Of a stretch of DNA of 64,000 nt, positions 44,961 to 54,231 are shown in pieces. How positions within the stretch are numbered: the first letter of the stretch is position 1; each line of letters begins with the position of its first letter. Made by a program: the position numbers and the translations under genes. Origin of the DNA: Congregibacter litoralis KT71 (lineage in GTDB: Bacteria > Pseudomonadota > Gammaproteobacteria > Pseudomonadales > Halieaceae); contig NZ_CM002299.1 of assembly GCF_000153125.2 (NCBI RefSeq), positions 4,133,338-4,197,337 on the forward strand, in the 5' to 3' direction. The notes below the pieces were generated by a model, which was given only the letters and a program-made list of their open reading frames with translations, did no database searches and was not told the DNA's origin.

Positions 44961-45214
44961 GGGATTCTCGATATTTGTAGATGACCTGTCGTTACAGGCG
45001 ACAGTGTGCCGCGATTCGCCGGGAAAATGGGCGAGAAAAGATCAAAATCTACCGTCCGATCTGCGAGGATACTGACAAAAGATGGACGCTGAGCAACCAC
45101 CTGCTCCATGCCCTTGCCTTTTGCGTCACCATTAACCCTGTAACCATCAACGAACATCAAGCAACACCACCCACCATCTACCCTCTACAACCGCAGGACT
45201 CCAACACATCACCG

Positions 45215-46231
45215 ATGCTCATTGACCGACAACGAACCCGTTTCAGCTGTAACGGCGAGGCCCTGAACGCGGCACCCCGCTGCCCCGGTGTTTATCGCTT
45301 TTACAGCGAAGAAGATACCCTGCTGTACATCGGCAAAAGCATCGATATCGGTACACGTCTGAACAGTCATTTTGCCGACGCCAGGGAGCCCGGGCGTCAG
45401 CAAAGAATGATGTCCGCCGTCCACCGCATCGATTGCCAGCTTACCGCTGGCGAAGTGGGCGCTCTACTCATTGAGAATGCGGCGATCAAGGCAGAAACCC
45501 CTCTGTACAACCGGCGACAGCGGCGCAGCCGAAAACTCTGGACCCAGCGGCTTCAGGAGGACGTGGAGGGATTTCTTCAGGTGATCCCCAGCGACTTTTG
45601 TCCCGCCGGTGAGCGCATAGAATCAGTGTTCGGGCTATTCCGGTCCCGTAAACACATCGACAACTCCCTGCGCAGTCTTGCCCGGGATAATGGTCTCTGC
45701 CTGCGCATGCTCGGTGCGGAGCGGGGGCGGGGGCCCTGTTTTGGTCATCAGGTGGGGCGCTGTCACGGCGCCTGCGCCGGCAAGGAAAGTGCCGATGCCC
45801 ACAACAGCCGATTACTCCAGGCCCTGGACAAACAGCGCATTGCCGCCTGGCCCTTCGCCGGGCCCGTGCTGCTTCAGGAAGAGCGGGACAAGGACAGCAG
45901 GTACACCGGCGAGTCGTCACCCCTCCAGCCAAAGCGACAGTTTCATCTGATCAACCACTGGTCCTATCTCGGCACCTTTGAGCGCCGGGACCGCGCCCGT
46001 CAGGCTGCCAAACGCGACAGCGATCTGATTTTTGATCGCGACACCTACCGCATTGCCGTCCGCTCCCTGCGCCAGGATGCCGGCGCACTCCTCGATGGCG
46101 TCAGCGGCGGGCTCATCGACAACCCCTTTGCGCTGAACAGGCAAGGCGCGGGCGCCCCGTCGCTGGCAGGGGACATAAAAGCTGAGAAAAGCGAGAAGAG
46201 CGAAAACAGCGAGGCGCTGAGTCCCGCGTGA
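45215..46231 (+). CDS. cho: Excinuclease Cho-like GIY-YIG endonuclease (UvrC homologue)
   Basis: A 338-residue protein opening with a GIY-YIG nuclease domain: C-P-G-V-Y-R-F-Y near residue 27 and [17 protein letters not shown], plus the Glu in [10 protein letters not shown]-terminal region contains Cys/His residues ([15 protein letters not shown]). Cho makes the 3' incision in nucleotide excision repair at bulky lesions as an alternative to UvrC. ATG 45215 is taken because homology begins there; longer in-frame sequence to 44981 is unlike the family. The tail ([10 protein letters not shown]) is low complexity from a short repeat. Its TGA overlaps the photolyase GTG start, so the two repair genes are coupled. 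E. coli cho is SOS-regulated, but no LexA box was identified. Confidence 0.85.
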   Translation: MLIDRQRTRFSCNGEALNAAPRCPGVYRFYSEEDTLLYIGKSIDIGTRLNSHFADAREPGRQQRMMSAVHRIDCQLTAGEVGALLIENAAIKAETPLYNRRQRRSRKLWTQRLQEDVEGFLQVIPSDFCPAGERIESVFGLFRSRKHIDNSLRSLARDNGLCLRMLGAERGRGPCFGHQVGRCHGACAGKESADAHNSRLLQALDKQRIAAWPFAGPVLLQEERDKDSRYTGESSPLQPKRQFHLINHWSYLGTFERRDRARQAAKRDSDLIFDRDTYRIAVRSLRQDAGALLDGVSGGLIDNPFALNRQGAGAPSLAGDIKAEKSEKSENSEALSPA

Positions 46232-47694
46232 ACGCCGTCGTCTGGCTCAAGCGGGATCTGCGCCTGCAGGATCACGCGGCCCTGGAGGCCGCCCTTGGCA
46301 GTGGGTTGCCCGTGGTGCTTCTCTACTGCTTTGAGCCGGAACTCCTCAAGGACCCCCACTACGATGAGCGCCACTGGCGATTTGTCTGGGAATCTCTCCG
46401 CGATATGCATCGACGCCTGGAGGCACACCCCAGGTCACTGCGGGTTCTCCATGGCGATCCCCGGGAGATTTTTCGGGTGCTGGCGGACGAGGAGCAGCTG
46501 CACAGCGTTTACTCCTATGAAGAGACCGGCCTGGAAAAAACCTTTGCCCGGGATCGCGAGCTTGCCGCCCTGTTTCAGGAGCGCAGCATCCCCTGGAAGG
46601 AGTTTCCCAGTAATGGTGTGCAGCGGGGTCGCAAAAACCGCAAAGGCTGGAACCGGAAGTGGACGGCGCAGATGTCCGCGCCCTGTCACGATGTGGACCA
46701 CCGCCTGATCCGCGGAAGTTTTGCGTGCGAGGAGCGCCTCGCCGCTTTCCATCTTCGCGATCTGCCCGGCAGCTGGCGTAGCCCGGACAACCAGTTCCAG
46801 TCCGGCGGAGAGAGTGAAGCCTGGCAAACCCTGAACGATTTTCTTGAGAGACGCTCCCCCGCCTATGCCCGGAACATCTCCAAACCCTTGGCGAGTCGCA
46901 GCAGCTGTTCCCGCTTATCGCCCTTCCTGGCCTGGGGAAATCTCAGCATCCGGCAGGTCTATCAGGCCCTGCGCGCAGCACAAAAAGAACGGGGATCCAG
47001 CCGCGCGCTCCAGGCCTTTGAATCGCGACTCCACTGGCACTGCCACTTTATTCAGAAGTTTGAAATGGAATGCCGCATGGAGCACGAAGACATCAACCGC
47101 GGCTACCTCCATCATCCCCGTTCCCGCGACGATGCCCTGGCACGGGCCTGGGCCGAGGGAAACACGGGATATCCCCTCATCGATGCGAGCATGCGCTGTC
47201 TCGCCGCCACGGGCTACATCAACTTTCGTTCCCGGGCGATGTTAGTGAGTTTTCTGACCCATCATCTATGGCAGGACTGGCGCGTGGGGGCGGCCCATCT
47301 GGCATCGCTGTTTTTAGACTTTGAGCCGGGTATCCACTTTGCGCAGTTACAGATGCAGGCGGGCGTAACAGGCATCAACACCATCCGCATCTATAACCCC
47401 GTCAAACAATCCGAGGAGCACGATCCCGACGGTGCATTCATTCGCCAATGGGTACCCGAGCTGGCCGAGGTGCCAACTCCCATGATTCACCGTCCCTGGG
47501 ATCTGAGTCCCATGGAGCAGCTGATTTATGGCCTGGACAGCAAACCCTACGCCCCACCTGTCGTCGATGTCAGGGAGACCTATCGCAGCGCCCGGGATCG
47601 GCTCTGGGCTTTAAAGGACGACCCCGTGGTAAAACGGGAAAAGGCGCGCATTCTGACGCGCCATATCGAAAAACGCTACGTGGGGGCTACATAG
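46228..47694 (+). CDS. Deoxyribodipyrimidine photolyase / cryptochrome family protein
   Basis: A 488-residue flavoprotein of the photolyase/cryptochrome family, near the usual length. The N-terminal alpha/beta antenna domain starts [16 protein letters not shown]. The FAD-binding C-terminal half has [15 protein letters not shown], and [22 protein letters not shown], followed by W-Q-D-W-R. The departures from class I (I-N-F-R where H-N-R-x is usual) suggest a distinct cryptochrome-like clade, so a photoreceptor role is not excluded. GTG 46228 overlaps the cho stop by 4 bp. Coupling to a nucleotide-excision gene supports a UV-repair function. Confidence 0.87.
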   Translation: MNAVVWLKRDLRLQDHAALEAALGSGLPVVLLYCFEPELLKDPHYDERHWRFVWESLRDMHRRLEAHPRSLRVLHGDPREIFRVLADEEQLHSVYSYEETGLEKTFARDRELAALFQERSIPWKEFPSNGVQRGRKNRKGWNRKWTAQMSAPCHDVDHRLIRGSFACEERLAAFHLRDLPGSWRSPDNQFQSGGESEAWQTLNDFLERRSPAYARNISKPLASRSSCSRLSPFLAWGNLSIRQVYQALRAAQKERGSSRALQAFESRLHWHCHFIQKFEMECRMEHEDINRGYLHHPRSRDDALARAWAEGNTGYPLIDASMRCLAATGYINFRSRAMLVSFLTHHLWQDWRVGAAHLASLFLDFEPGIHFAQLQMQAGVTGINTIRIYNPVKQSEEHDPDGAFIRQWVPELAEVPTPMIHRPWDLSPMEQLIYGLDSKPYAPPVVDVRETYRSARDRLWALKDDPVVKREKARILTRHIEKRYVGAT

Positions 47695-48556
47695 TTACCA
47701 GCACGGCAACGGCCGCTGCCGCCATCCCAAGCACCAGGGCAGCGCCGTAACTGATCATCAGGAAAAGCGATTTCCCCAGGGCACCGGGCCAGGAGCTTGC
47801 ATAGCTTCGGCGCAGCGCCAGGGGCAGATAGATGAGCAGGGGAAGAGCGACGATTCCATCCACGTACATGGCGATCTGCTCCAGGACCATGGACGCCAGG
47901 TACAGGAGATACACAAAGGTGTGGTAGTGCAGGGCAAACACCAGGTGCTGCAAATAGTGGAAGGACGAGAACAGATAGGCCAGCTTGAGGAGGAGCGCAA
48001 ACACCGGCAGCATGAGAAACATGACCTGGGGCAGATACTCCAACAGCTCACGGACATAGCCGCCGGGATCATCCCGCACCAGGGGCGCCTTGGCATCGAT
48101 ACGCGCCTGCAGTGCCTCCGTCAGGGAAGATGGCGCCTCGGCGGCTTCGGATTGCGCCGACTCAGACTCTTCCGCGGTGGCCTCATCCTCGGAATCCAGG
48201 GATATGGACACCTCGACGGCGTCATCTGAGGCATCCCCAAAGTCCACGACATAGTCCGTCATAAGAGAAAGCGTCAGGAAAAGCACAAAGGAAACGATGA
48301 GATACAGGCGAAAGGGCGGCATGTAGCGCACCCGTCGTCCTGCATTGAACTCCGCGCTGAGAAAGCCCGGTCGAAACAACAAAGAAACCAGGGTCCGCCA
48401 GACCCGCGAATCCCAGGTGAACACATCACCCAGAATATCCGTGACCGCCTCCTGGAAATGCAGGTCACCGCGACCCTCCCGTTGACCACAGTTGTGACAG
48501 TAAAGGCCATCCAGCGGGGTATCACAATTGCGGCAGCGGGTAGTCCCTTCCTCCAC
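47687..48556 (-). CDS. DUF3667-type membrane protein with N-terminal zinc ribbon
   Basis: A 289-residue protein. The first 25 residues form a zinc ribbon (C-R-N-C and C-H-N-C). A conserved [17 protein letters not shown] region and [13 protein letters not shown] motif follow, then a Ser/Glu/Asp-rich acidic linker of about 50 residues, and four to five transmembrane helices in the C-terminal half. This matches DUF3667 membrane proteins of unknown function. GTG 48556 has GGAG 9 bp upstream. Its 3' end overlaps the convergent photolyase gene by 8 bp. Confidence 0.75.
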   Translation of the reverse strand: MEEGTTRCRNCDTPLDGLYCHNCGQREGRGDLHFQEAVTDILGDVFTWDSRVWRTLVSLLFRPGFLSAEFNAGRRVRYMPPFRLYLIVSFVLFLTLSLMTDYVVDFGDASDDAVEVSISLDSEDEATAEESESAQSEAAEAPSSLTEALQARIDAKAPLVRDDPGGYVRELLEYLPQVMFLMLPVFALLLKLAYLFSSFHYLQHLVFALHYHTFVYLLYLASMVLEQIAMYVDGIVALPLLIYLPLALRRSYASSWPGALGKSLFLMISYGAALVLGMAAAAVAVLVTM

Positions 48557-48617
48557 GCGTATCGGCTCCGAAAGGCTGTTTATTCACGCCAGTCTAGCAG
48601 TGGAGAAGTTGCACCGG

Positions 48618-49319
48618 TCAATAAGCGCCCCGCGCAAGCAATACGGCCGGTACCGTGGCGACGAGCAAACGTATATCCAGCCACAGGGAACGCTCATAGA
48701 TATAGCGGATATCCAGCTGAACCTGCTGCTCGAAGGGAATGTCGCTGCGGCCACTGACCTGCCAGATGCAGGTAATACCGGGCTTCACGGACAACCGTAG
48801 ACGATCCATCGCCGTGTACTGTGCCACCTCAGCCGGGACCGGGGGTCTTGGTCCCACGAGGGACATCTCACCCACCCATACGTTCCAGAGCTGGGGAAGC
48901 TCATCAATAGATGCCTTTCGAATGAAACGACCGATACGGGTGATGCGCGGGTCGCGCTTCATCTTGAAGGTGGTGCCGCCCTCCATCTCGTTTTGTCGCT
49001 GAAGCTCGGCTTTCCGTGCCTCTGCGTCGGTATACATGGAGCGAAACTTCCAGCACTTGAAGGGCCGCCCGCGACGGCCAATCCGCGTTTGGGAAAACAG
49101 CACGGGGCCGGGGGACTCGCACTTCACAGCTATCGCGGTGGCGATCAACAAAGGCGCGAGGATAAGCAGTGCACTGGTGCTGACAATGAGGTCAATACCG
49201 CGCTTGAGAGCGGCATAGACGCCGTCGTGGGCATCGCGAAGCCAGCCAGTATAGCTACTCGCTAAGAGTTGTGTGCCGGCGGTGATCGCATCGCCGGGGC
49301 GGGTCATGAGGATGGACAT
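48618..49319 (-). CDS. Undecaprenyl-phosphate sugar phosphotransferase initiating EPS synthesis
   Basis: A 233-residue bacterial sugar transferase (WcaJ/ExoY-type catalytic domain). One hydrophobic helix lies at residues 40-65 with K-R-G-I-D-L before it. The catalytic domain has F-S-Q-T-R-I-G-R-R-G, F-K-C-W-K-F-R-S-M, R-K-A-S-I-D-E-L-P-Q-L-W-N-V, G-P-R-P-P and K-P-G-I-T-C-I-W-Q-V-S-G-R. It transfers a sugar-1-phosphate to undecaprenyl phosphate at the cytoplasmic face, starting the repeat unit. It lacks the extra N-terminal helices of longer relatives. GGAG lies 8 bp before ATG 49319. A perfect sigma-54 promoter (49364-49379) faces it, and the rest of the EPS locus is divergent. Confidence 0.93.
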   Translation of the reverse strand: MSILMTRPGDAITAGTQLLASSYTGWLRDAHDGVYAALKRGIDLIVSTSALLILAPLLIATAIAVKCESPGPVLFSQTRIGRRGRPFKCWKFRSMYTDAEARKAELQRQNEMEGGTTFKMKRDPRITRIGRFIRKASIDELPQLWNVWVGEMSLVGPRPPVPAEVAQYTAMDRLRLSVKPGITCIWQVSGRSDIPFEQQVQLDIRYIYERSLWLDIRLLVATVPAVLLARGAY

Positions 49320-49363
49320 TAGTGTTGCTCCAAAAATTGTGTATTGCGCTACACACTCCCTGG

Positions 49364-49379
49364 AGCAACCGGCGTGCCA
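49364..49379 (-). promoter_or_regulatory. Sigma-54 promoter for sugar transferase gene (perfect consensus)
   Basis: On the minus strand the sequence is TGGCACGCCGGTTGCT, an exact fit to TGGCACG-N4-TTGCW with GG and GC 10 bp apart. The predicted start is near 49353, giving a leader of about 34 nt before ATG 49319. Sigma-54 promoters need an enhancer-binding activator; one is encoded at 62182-63600. Confidence 0.85.
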
Positions 49380-49464
49380 TCGCCGAATAAATTCTTAACT
49401 CATTGATTTTTAACACTTTTATATGCGCTTAAAGAAAGATGGCGCGGCTATCGCCCGGACCCCT

Positions 49465-49488
49465 CGCAATAAAGCTCGCATTTTGCAA
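49465..49488. promoter_or_regulatory. Candidate activator site between divergent sigma-54 promoters
   Basis: CGCAATAAAGC (49465-49475) and GCATTTTGCAA (49478-49488) form an imperfect inverted repeat of TTGCAA-type half sites. The right half matches the half site at 54146-54156 in 10 of 11 positions. It lies about 86 bp from one sigma-54 promoter and 112 bp from the other, the usual distance for an enhancer. Confidence 0.45.
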
Positions 49489-49598
49489 TACATATTAAGA
49501 CTTTTCTTTAGCGATAGCTACCGCAGTACGCCAGGCAGTGCGACCAACTACCCCTTAAACCATTGATTTTTATAGGTATTACAAGAATCCCTGAAAGC

Positions 49599-49614
49599 TG
49601 GCACGCACCCTGCT
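49599..49614 (+). promoter_or_regulatory. Sigma-54 promoter for plus-strand EPS genes
   Basis: TGGCACGCACCCTGCT fits the sigma-54 consensus with one deviation (C for T at the start of the -12 element) and GG-N10-GC spacing. The predicted start is near 49626, upstream of the glycosyltransferase unit 49725-54097. Confidence 0.75.
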
Positions 49615-49724
49615 ACTCCTATGGAATCGAGCAATAGCCGCAATATCAATCGACAGCGATGCCACACATGAACAGGGACAAGCACACTATGCAGAAACAC
49701 GCGCACCACCCGGAGGAGCTGAGC

Positions 49725-50591
49725 ATGATCACCTGCTCCTACGCACCGGACTTTAATCGCTGTGAGCGCCTTTGCCGATCGGTGGATCGATGGGTCAGCG
49801 GCGACATCACGCACTGGCTGGTGGTACCCGCCCGCGATTTAAGCCGGTTCCGCAAGCTGTCAAACGGACGACGAAACATCGTCGCCGTCGAGGACATTGT
49901 ACCGGGCAGTTTTAAGCAGCTCCCGCGCAGCCATCGCTGGTGGCTGGACCGCCGCGCCTGGCCGGTCCGCGGCTGGGTGATGCAGCAGGTCACGAAGCTC
50001 TCGGCAAACGCCGTCACTAGCGCCGAATTCATTATCTTTGCCGATTCCGACCTGCAGTTTGTGAGGCCTTTTTCCCGCGATCATGTCGTCGACCATGACC
50101 AGCTGAGACTGCATCGCATCGCCGGCGCCAAGAACAGCGGCGAACACCTCTCATGGCACCACAAGGCCGCCGATCTCCTTGGTACGCGAAGACAGTACTT
50201 TGGCCACGATTACATCGGACAGCTGATTACCTGGCGACGAAGTCATCTTGAAGGCCTGCAAAAACACCTTGAAGACACGCACAGCCGCCCCTGGTACCAG
50301 GGTGTGGCCCGGGCGCTCAAAGTGTCGGAATACATTTTGTATGGCGCCTATATCGACGCCGTCGTGGGCATCGATAACAGCGGCCATTTTTCCTGTGATG
50401 AGGACCTGGCCCATTGCTGCTGGTTCCGCGAGGAAGCCGACGCTCTGGCAGGGGGCAGCTACCCCCTCAGCGCCGGCGCCGTCGCCGTGTTACTTCAATC
50501 CAATCTCGGACTCAGCGATCAGGATGAGCAGCGCATTGTGCGCGACCTGACCGCCTCAAGCCTAAGCCCCGTGGAGGGACTCGCACTATGA
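49725..50591 (+). CDS. DUF6492-type glycosyltransferase-like protein of EPS locus
   Basis: A 288-residue protein beginning M-I-T-C-S-Y-A-P-D-F-N-R-C, then H-W-L-V-V-P-A-R-D-L and a metal/nucleotide-binding-like A-D-S-D-L-Q-F-V-R-P-F near residue 105. This fits the DUF6492 group of GT-A-fold putative glycosyltransferases. ATG 49725 is selected because GGAGGAG ends 6 bp upstream and the conserved sequence starts there; ATGs at 49659 and 49689 (the latter with AGGGA) are alternatives. It overlaps the next glycosyltransferase gene by 4 bp. It should add one sugar of the repeat unit at the cytoplasmic face; donor and acceptor are unknown. Confidence 0.7.
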   Translation: MITCSYAPDFNRCERLCRSVDRWVSGDITHWLVVPARDLSRFRKLSNGRRNIVAVEDIVPGSFKQLPRSHRWWLDRRAWPVRGWVMQQVTKLSANAVTSAEFIIFADSDLQFVRPFSRDHVVDHDQLRLHRIAGAKNSGEHLSWHHKAADLLGTRRQYFGHDYIGQLITWRRSHLEGLQKHLEDTHSRPWYQGVARALKVSEYILYGAYIDAVVGIDNSGHFSCDEDLAHCCWFREEADALAGGSYPLSAGAVAVLLQSNLGLSDQDEQRIVRDLTASSLSPVEGLAL

Positions 50592-51841
50592 AAAAACTAT
50601 TGTTTATCACCCCCGAACTGCCCTACCCACCCCAAAGCGGGGGCAAGGTAAAAAGTCTGAAACTACTGGAGGCCCTGGGCGAACGCTACGAGGTCACCCT
50701 CGTATCACCTCTCAAGCTCGACGATGCGGATTATCGACACGAGTTTGAAGCGCGCTCCCCCTGCGTTGAACACATTCATCGACGCATCGATGTGCCCCGC
50801 TCGGCAAAAGGCCTCCTCGGCAGCTACCTGGCGGGCAAACCCCTGAACGTGCATCGCAGCTACGATGCGGCCATCGCCCAACAGGTCCGTCGCCTCGCCC
50901 CATCCCATGACATCATTTTTCTCGATCACTACGAGGTGAGCGCCTACCTCCCGGACAACTACAAAGGTCTGGTCGTGTATCACGCCCACAATGCCTACCA
51001 TCAGATCTGGGATCGCTACGCGCGCCTTCCGGGCAACATCGCCCTGAGGGCCGCCGCTTTTATTGAGGCCGGCCGTGTCCGCCGCGCCGAGCACCGGATC
51101 GCGAAACGCGCAGACCTGATTTTTGCCGCGCCCAATGACGCCGAACTCCTCCTGGACAGTGGTATCGATGGCGAAAAGATCGCTCACACCTATCATCTGG
51201 GTGATGACGGCCAGCTCACCCTGCCGGCGCTGAATTTTTCAGCCAGCAAAAAGAAGCTCATGTACGTCGGACTCCTGGGCTGGGAAGCCAATGTGGTCGG
51301 TCTGCTCTGGTTTATCGAGAATGTGTGGCCACGACTCCTACAGGAGCACCCGGATCTGACTTTCGATATCGTGGGCAAGAACCCCGATCAGCGGCTGATA
51401 ACCCTGGCTGCGATCTATCCGGGTATCCAACTGCGGGGCTTTGTGGCGGATCTTCAGGAGGTCTACCGGGACGCCCGTGTGTCCGTCGCGCCTCTTCTTT
51501 TCGGCAGCGGCATGAAGGTAAAAGTCCTCGACGCCATGGCCCGGGGCATGCCCACGGTGACGACACCCGTGGGAGCCGAGGGCGTGGACTACATCAACAA
51601 TCGCCACCTTTGCGTTGCCCACAATGCCGAAGACATGGCCCTGGCAACACTGCAGCTGCTGAAGGACGAGGCCCTCTGGACCCGTATGCGCGATGAATCC
51701 CGCCAGCTGATCAGGGAACGGTACACCTGGCGGCAGCTGTTTTCGAGCATGCACAACGCTCTGGATTCTGCACTGCTCCTGAAGCAGGCCGGAACCGCAG
51801 ACAGCGCTGAAGAGCATCAGCCAGTCCTTCAACATGTCTGA
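50588..51841 (+). CDS. Glycosyltransferase, GT4/GT-B family
   Basis: A 417-residue GT-B glycosyltransferase. The N-terminal domain opens with L-L-F-I-T-P-E-L-P-Y-P-P-Q-S-G-G, a common acceptor-side start. The C-terminal nucleotide-sugar domain has Y-V-G-L-L-G-W-E-A-N, F-D-I-V-G-K-N-P, G-F-V-A-D-L and the donor motif P-L-L-F-G-S-G-M-K-V-K-V-L-D-A-M-A-R-G-M-P-T-V-T-T, resembling E-x7-E-type enzymes though with Asp in place of the second Glu. It overlaps both neighbours (ATGA upstream, 8 bp downstream), so it is translated in a coupled run. It adds a sugar of the sulfated EPS unit. Confidence 0.88.
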   Translation: MKKLLFITPELPYPPQSGGKVKSLKLLEALGERYEVTLVSPLKLDDADYRHEFEARSPCVEHIHRRIDVPRSAKGLLGSYLAGKPLNVHRSYDAAIAQQVRRLAPSHDIIFLDHYEVSAYLPDNYKGLVVYHAHNAYHQIWDRYARLPGNIALRAAAFIEAGRVRRAEHRIAKRADLIFAAPNDAELLLDSGIDGEKIAHTYHLGDDGQLTLPALNFSASKKKLMYVGLLGWEANVVGLLWFIENVWPRLLQEHPDLTFDIVGKNPDQRLITLAAIYPGIQLRGFVADLQEVYRDARVSVAPLLFGSGMKVKVLDAMARGMPTVTTPVGAEGVDYINNRHLCVAHNAEDMALATLQLLKDEALWTRMRDESRQLIRERYTWRQLFSSMHNALDSALLLKQAGTADSAEEHQPVLQHV

Positions 51842-53177
51842 AGGCATTGCAGCGCGCAGGCTTTTACCCGCATCCGGGCTCCCGGCGGCGCTATGGAAAG
51901 CCGGGACCCTGGCAATCAGCCGGGGTACAGGCATGGCCGCTCAGATGGCGGTGCAAGTCGCCGTGGGCGCCCTCGCTGGGCCCGCGGGCATTGGGGCGCT
52001 GCAGCTTCACATGGCCTGGGGCAGCCTCCTTGGCGAACTCGTGGGGGCGGGCGAACCCACGCGAGCGCTCCGTGATCACTCTCTGCATCATCAACGGGAG
52101 TCGTCATTGAAAGAGGGCTTACTCAAAGCCAGCAAAACAATTCTGAAGTACTCGGGGGCACTGGCCGTTCTCGTCATGCTGTTGGTGCTTTCGGGTCTTG
52201 CGGAGTCCCTCGGCCTGAGCAGCGACGCTCTTTTGCTATCCATTGTGGTTTCCGCGCCGCTGTTCGCATTGACGCGACTCTTCGCCGAAACCCTCAAAGC
52301 CCTGAATCAGGCACTTTGGGCGGTGAGCCTGGAAAACTCCGTCATGCCCCTCGTGATTCTGGGCACTTGCGGACTCATTGCCCTGGAGGTCCTTGTCGTT
52401 TCTCAGGCCATCATCTTGAGCGCCGCCGTCGTCGGCCTGCTCCTGGGACTTTGCCTCATGACGGCCTCTTTGCTGAAAAGCCGCAGAGACCGCGAAGGGC
52501 GCGACCCGCTTTCCCAAAGCACCACCGAAAACCCCGCAAAGCCTGACGCCCTCCATGTTCCGGGAGAGACCCTGCACTTCTGGTTGAACGGCCTGTTTAA
52601 CATCGCATTCCTGCAGCTCCCCTTCCTCATCATGCCGTGGCTTGTGTCGGTGGAGGAGGTGGGTCGCTATGCCGTGGCGCACAAGTTACTCAATGTCATC
52701 ACCACGCTGCTTATTCTGCTGTCCGCAGTTTACGGACCGAAGTTTGCGCGCGCCGCCGCGACGACTGACCGGAAAGAACTCGCCGGGCTCCTCGCAGCCA
52801 CGCAGCGTATTTCCCTTGCCATCTTCATACCCGCTGCGGCCGCCATGCTGAGTTTCGCGGATCCCCTGGCGAAGCTCTTCAGCCTGAGTGCCGGGAGCCT
52901 GCTGCCCCTCTTGCTGCTGCTGTGCACCGGCCAACTGATCAACGCAGCGACGGGTCTGTCGGGCGTGCTGCTCAATATGAGCGGCGCCGCCCATCTCGAG
53001 TTTCGCGTGCTGACGGTCAGTTGCGTTACCACCCTCGTTCTCGCAATCCCCCTGGGACTCTATGGCGGCGCCCCGGGCATTGCGGCTGCCATCGCCGGCG
53101 GAATCTCCCTGAGAAACATCCTTAGCTATATCGCGGTTCGACGCCATATCAACAGTCTTGGAGCTAACACCCCATGA
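51834..53177 (+). CDS. Polysaccharide flippase, Wzx/MATE-like (MVF superfamily)
   Basis: A 447-residue integral membrane protein with about twelve hydrophobic helices in two halves, separated by a polar loop near residues 210-245. The opening (S-R-G-T-G-M-A-A-Q-M-A-V-Q-V-A-V-G) and the mid-protein W-L-V-S-V-E-E-V-G-R-Y-A-V-A-H-K-L fit Wzx-like flippases, which move the undecaprenyl-linked repeat unit across the inner membrane. It overlaps the preceding glycosyltransferase by 8 bp and the sulfotransferase by 4 bp. Assignment rests on topology and location more than on unique motifs. Confidence 0.78.
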   Translation: MSEGIAARRLLPASGLPAALWKAGTLAISRGTGMAAQMAVQVAVGALAGPAGIGALQLHMAWGSLLGELVGAGEPTRALRDHSLHHQRESSLKEGLLKASKTILKYSGALAVLVMLLVLSGLAESLGLSSDALLLSIVVSAPLFALTRLFAETLKALNQALWAVSLENSVMPLVILGTCGLIALEVLVVSQAIILSAAVVGLLLGLCLMTASLLKSRRDREGRDPLSQSTTENPAKPDALHVPGETLHFWLNGLFNIAFLQLPFLIMPWLVSVEEVGRYAVAHKLLNVITTLLILLSAVYGPKFARAAATTDRKELAGLLAATQRISLAIFIPAAAAMLSFADPLAKLFSLSAGSLLPLLLLLCTGQLINAATGLSGVLLNMSGAAHLEFRVLTVSCVTTLVLAIPLGLYGGAPGIAAAIAGGISLRNILSYIAVRRHINSLGANTP

Positions 53178-54097
53178 AAACCCTGGACTTCATCATTATT
53201 GGCGCACAAAAATGTGCAACCACCACCCTCTTCGAACTCCTGCGGCAGCATCCGGAGGTCAGCATGCCCCTGGAGAAAGAGGTTCCCTTCTTTCATCAGC
53301 GGGAATGCGATGCTGCCGCCTGGTCTGCCTTCGCAGATCAGTACTACCCGGAGGGCGAGAACAAGACCTGGGGGAAAGCGAGCCCCCAATACATGGCCGA
53401 CGAAGCGATACCCGCTCGCATTGCTGCCCTCATGCCCGGCACCCGCCTCATCGCGGTGCTTCGAGACCCCATCGATCGCAGTCGCTCCCACTTTCGCATG
53501 GCCCTGCGGCGCAACACCGAGACCCGCTCCTTTGACGAAGCGATGCGGGACAGACTGACGCCTGAGGCCCTGGAGACCGCGCGCCAGGGCACTGCGCCCA
53601 CGCACAGAAATGGCTATGAACCCGAGGGTGAGTTCTATCTTGCCTGGAGTGAGTACGGGCGCATTCTCACGCGCTATCGCCAACACTTTTCTGAGGAGCA
53701 AATGCTGATTCTGTACACCGATGAACTGGAGAACGACCCCCGGGGTGTACTCACGCGCGTGCTGAAGTTTCTGGATCTGGGGACCGACTTTCAGCCCCGA
53801 GGCCTGGGCGAGGTGATGCACGCCGGAGGCGGTGGCGCCCGGGTTCCCCACGGACTGCGGGTCTGGCTGAGGGAGCGCACCCTGATCGCCGCGTTCTGGA
53901 ATCGGGTGCCGCCCCAGCAACAGGGACGGATCCGCTTTCTTTATGAGCGCTGGAACAGTCGCAAGCGCAAGGACCCTCTCCCCCTTCACCACGCCACGGA
54001 ACAGGCACTGCGCCAGCACTTTGCCCGGGATGCGGAGCTCATTGAATCCCTGGGGATCCCAAGCCCCCCGTGGTCCGGGGACTATAAAACGGCATAA
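53174..54097 (+). CDS. PAPS-dependent sulfotransferase of EPS locus
   Basis: A 307-residue cytoplasmic sulfotransferase. The 5'-phosphosulfate loop is I-I-G-A-Q-K-C-A-T-T-T-L near residues 8-19, G-K-A-S-P-Q-Y-M follows, and the 3'-phosphate-binding motif is V-L-R-D-P-I-D-R-S-R-S-H-F near residue 97. It transfers sulfate from PAPS to an acceptor hydroxyl, most likely a sugar of the exopolysaccharide encoded here. It is the last gene of the first plus-strand unit; a 135-bp regulatory gap with an inverted repeat and a sigma-54 promoter follows. Confidence 0.9.
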   Translation: MKTLDFIIIGAQKCATTTLFELLRQHPEVSMPLEKEVPFFHQRECDAAAWSAFADQYYPEGENKTWGKASPQYMADEAIPARIAALMPGTRLIAVLRDPIDRSRSHFRMALRRNTETRSFDEAMRDRLTPEALETARQGTAPTHRNGYEPEGEFYLAWSEYGRILTRYRQHFSEEQMLILYTDELENDPRGVLTRVLKFLDLGTDFQPRGLGEVMHAGGGGARVPHGLRVWLRERTLIAAFWNRVPPQQQGRIRFLYERWNSRKRKDPLPLHHATEQALRQHFARDAELIESLGIPSPPWSGDYKTA

Positions 54098-54121
54098 GAT
54101 CTAAAAACTCACCGACCGTCG

Positions 54122-54156
54122 TTGCAATATGCGAAATTTATCCTTGCATATTGCAA
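54122..54156. promoter_or_regulatory. Perfect 11-bp inverted repeat, candidate activator site
   Basis: TTGCAATATGC (54122-54132) and GCATATTGCAA (54146-54156) are exact complements separated by 13 bp. It lies 76 bp upstream of the sigma-54 promoter at 54232, a normal enhancer distance, and resembles the repeat at 49465-49488. A role as a terminator of the sulfotransferase unit is also possible, but there is no T-run. Confidence 0.55.
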
Positions 54157-54231
54157 TGCAGTAAGAGAGGAGCTCGTTACAGGAACACCAAGACAAAACA
54201 CAAGTCGTTGATTTAACTATATTTTCTATAT

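Noticed and set aside
44981..45214. N-terminal extension of Cho to 44981
   Set aside because: The extra 78 residues do not resemble the family and look like intergenic DNA; the GIY-YIG domain begins shortly after 45215.
44961..45214. LexA (SOS) box upstream of cho
   Set aside because: Only a CTGT half site is visible; no CTG-N10-CAG palindrome was found.
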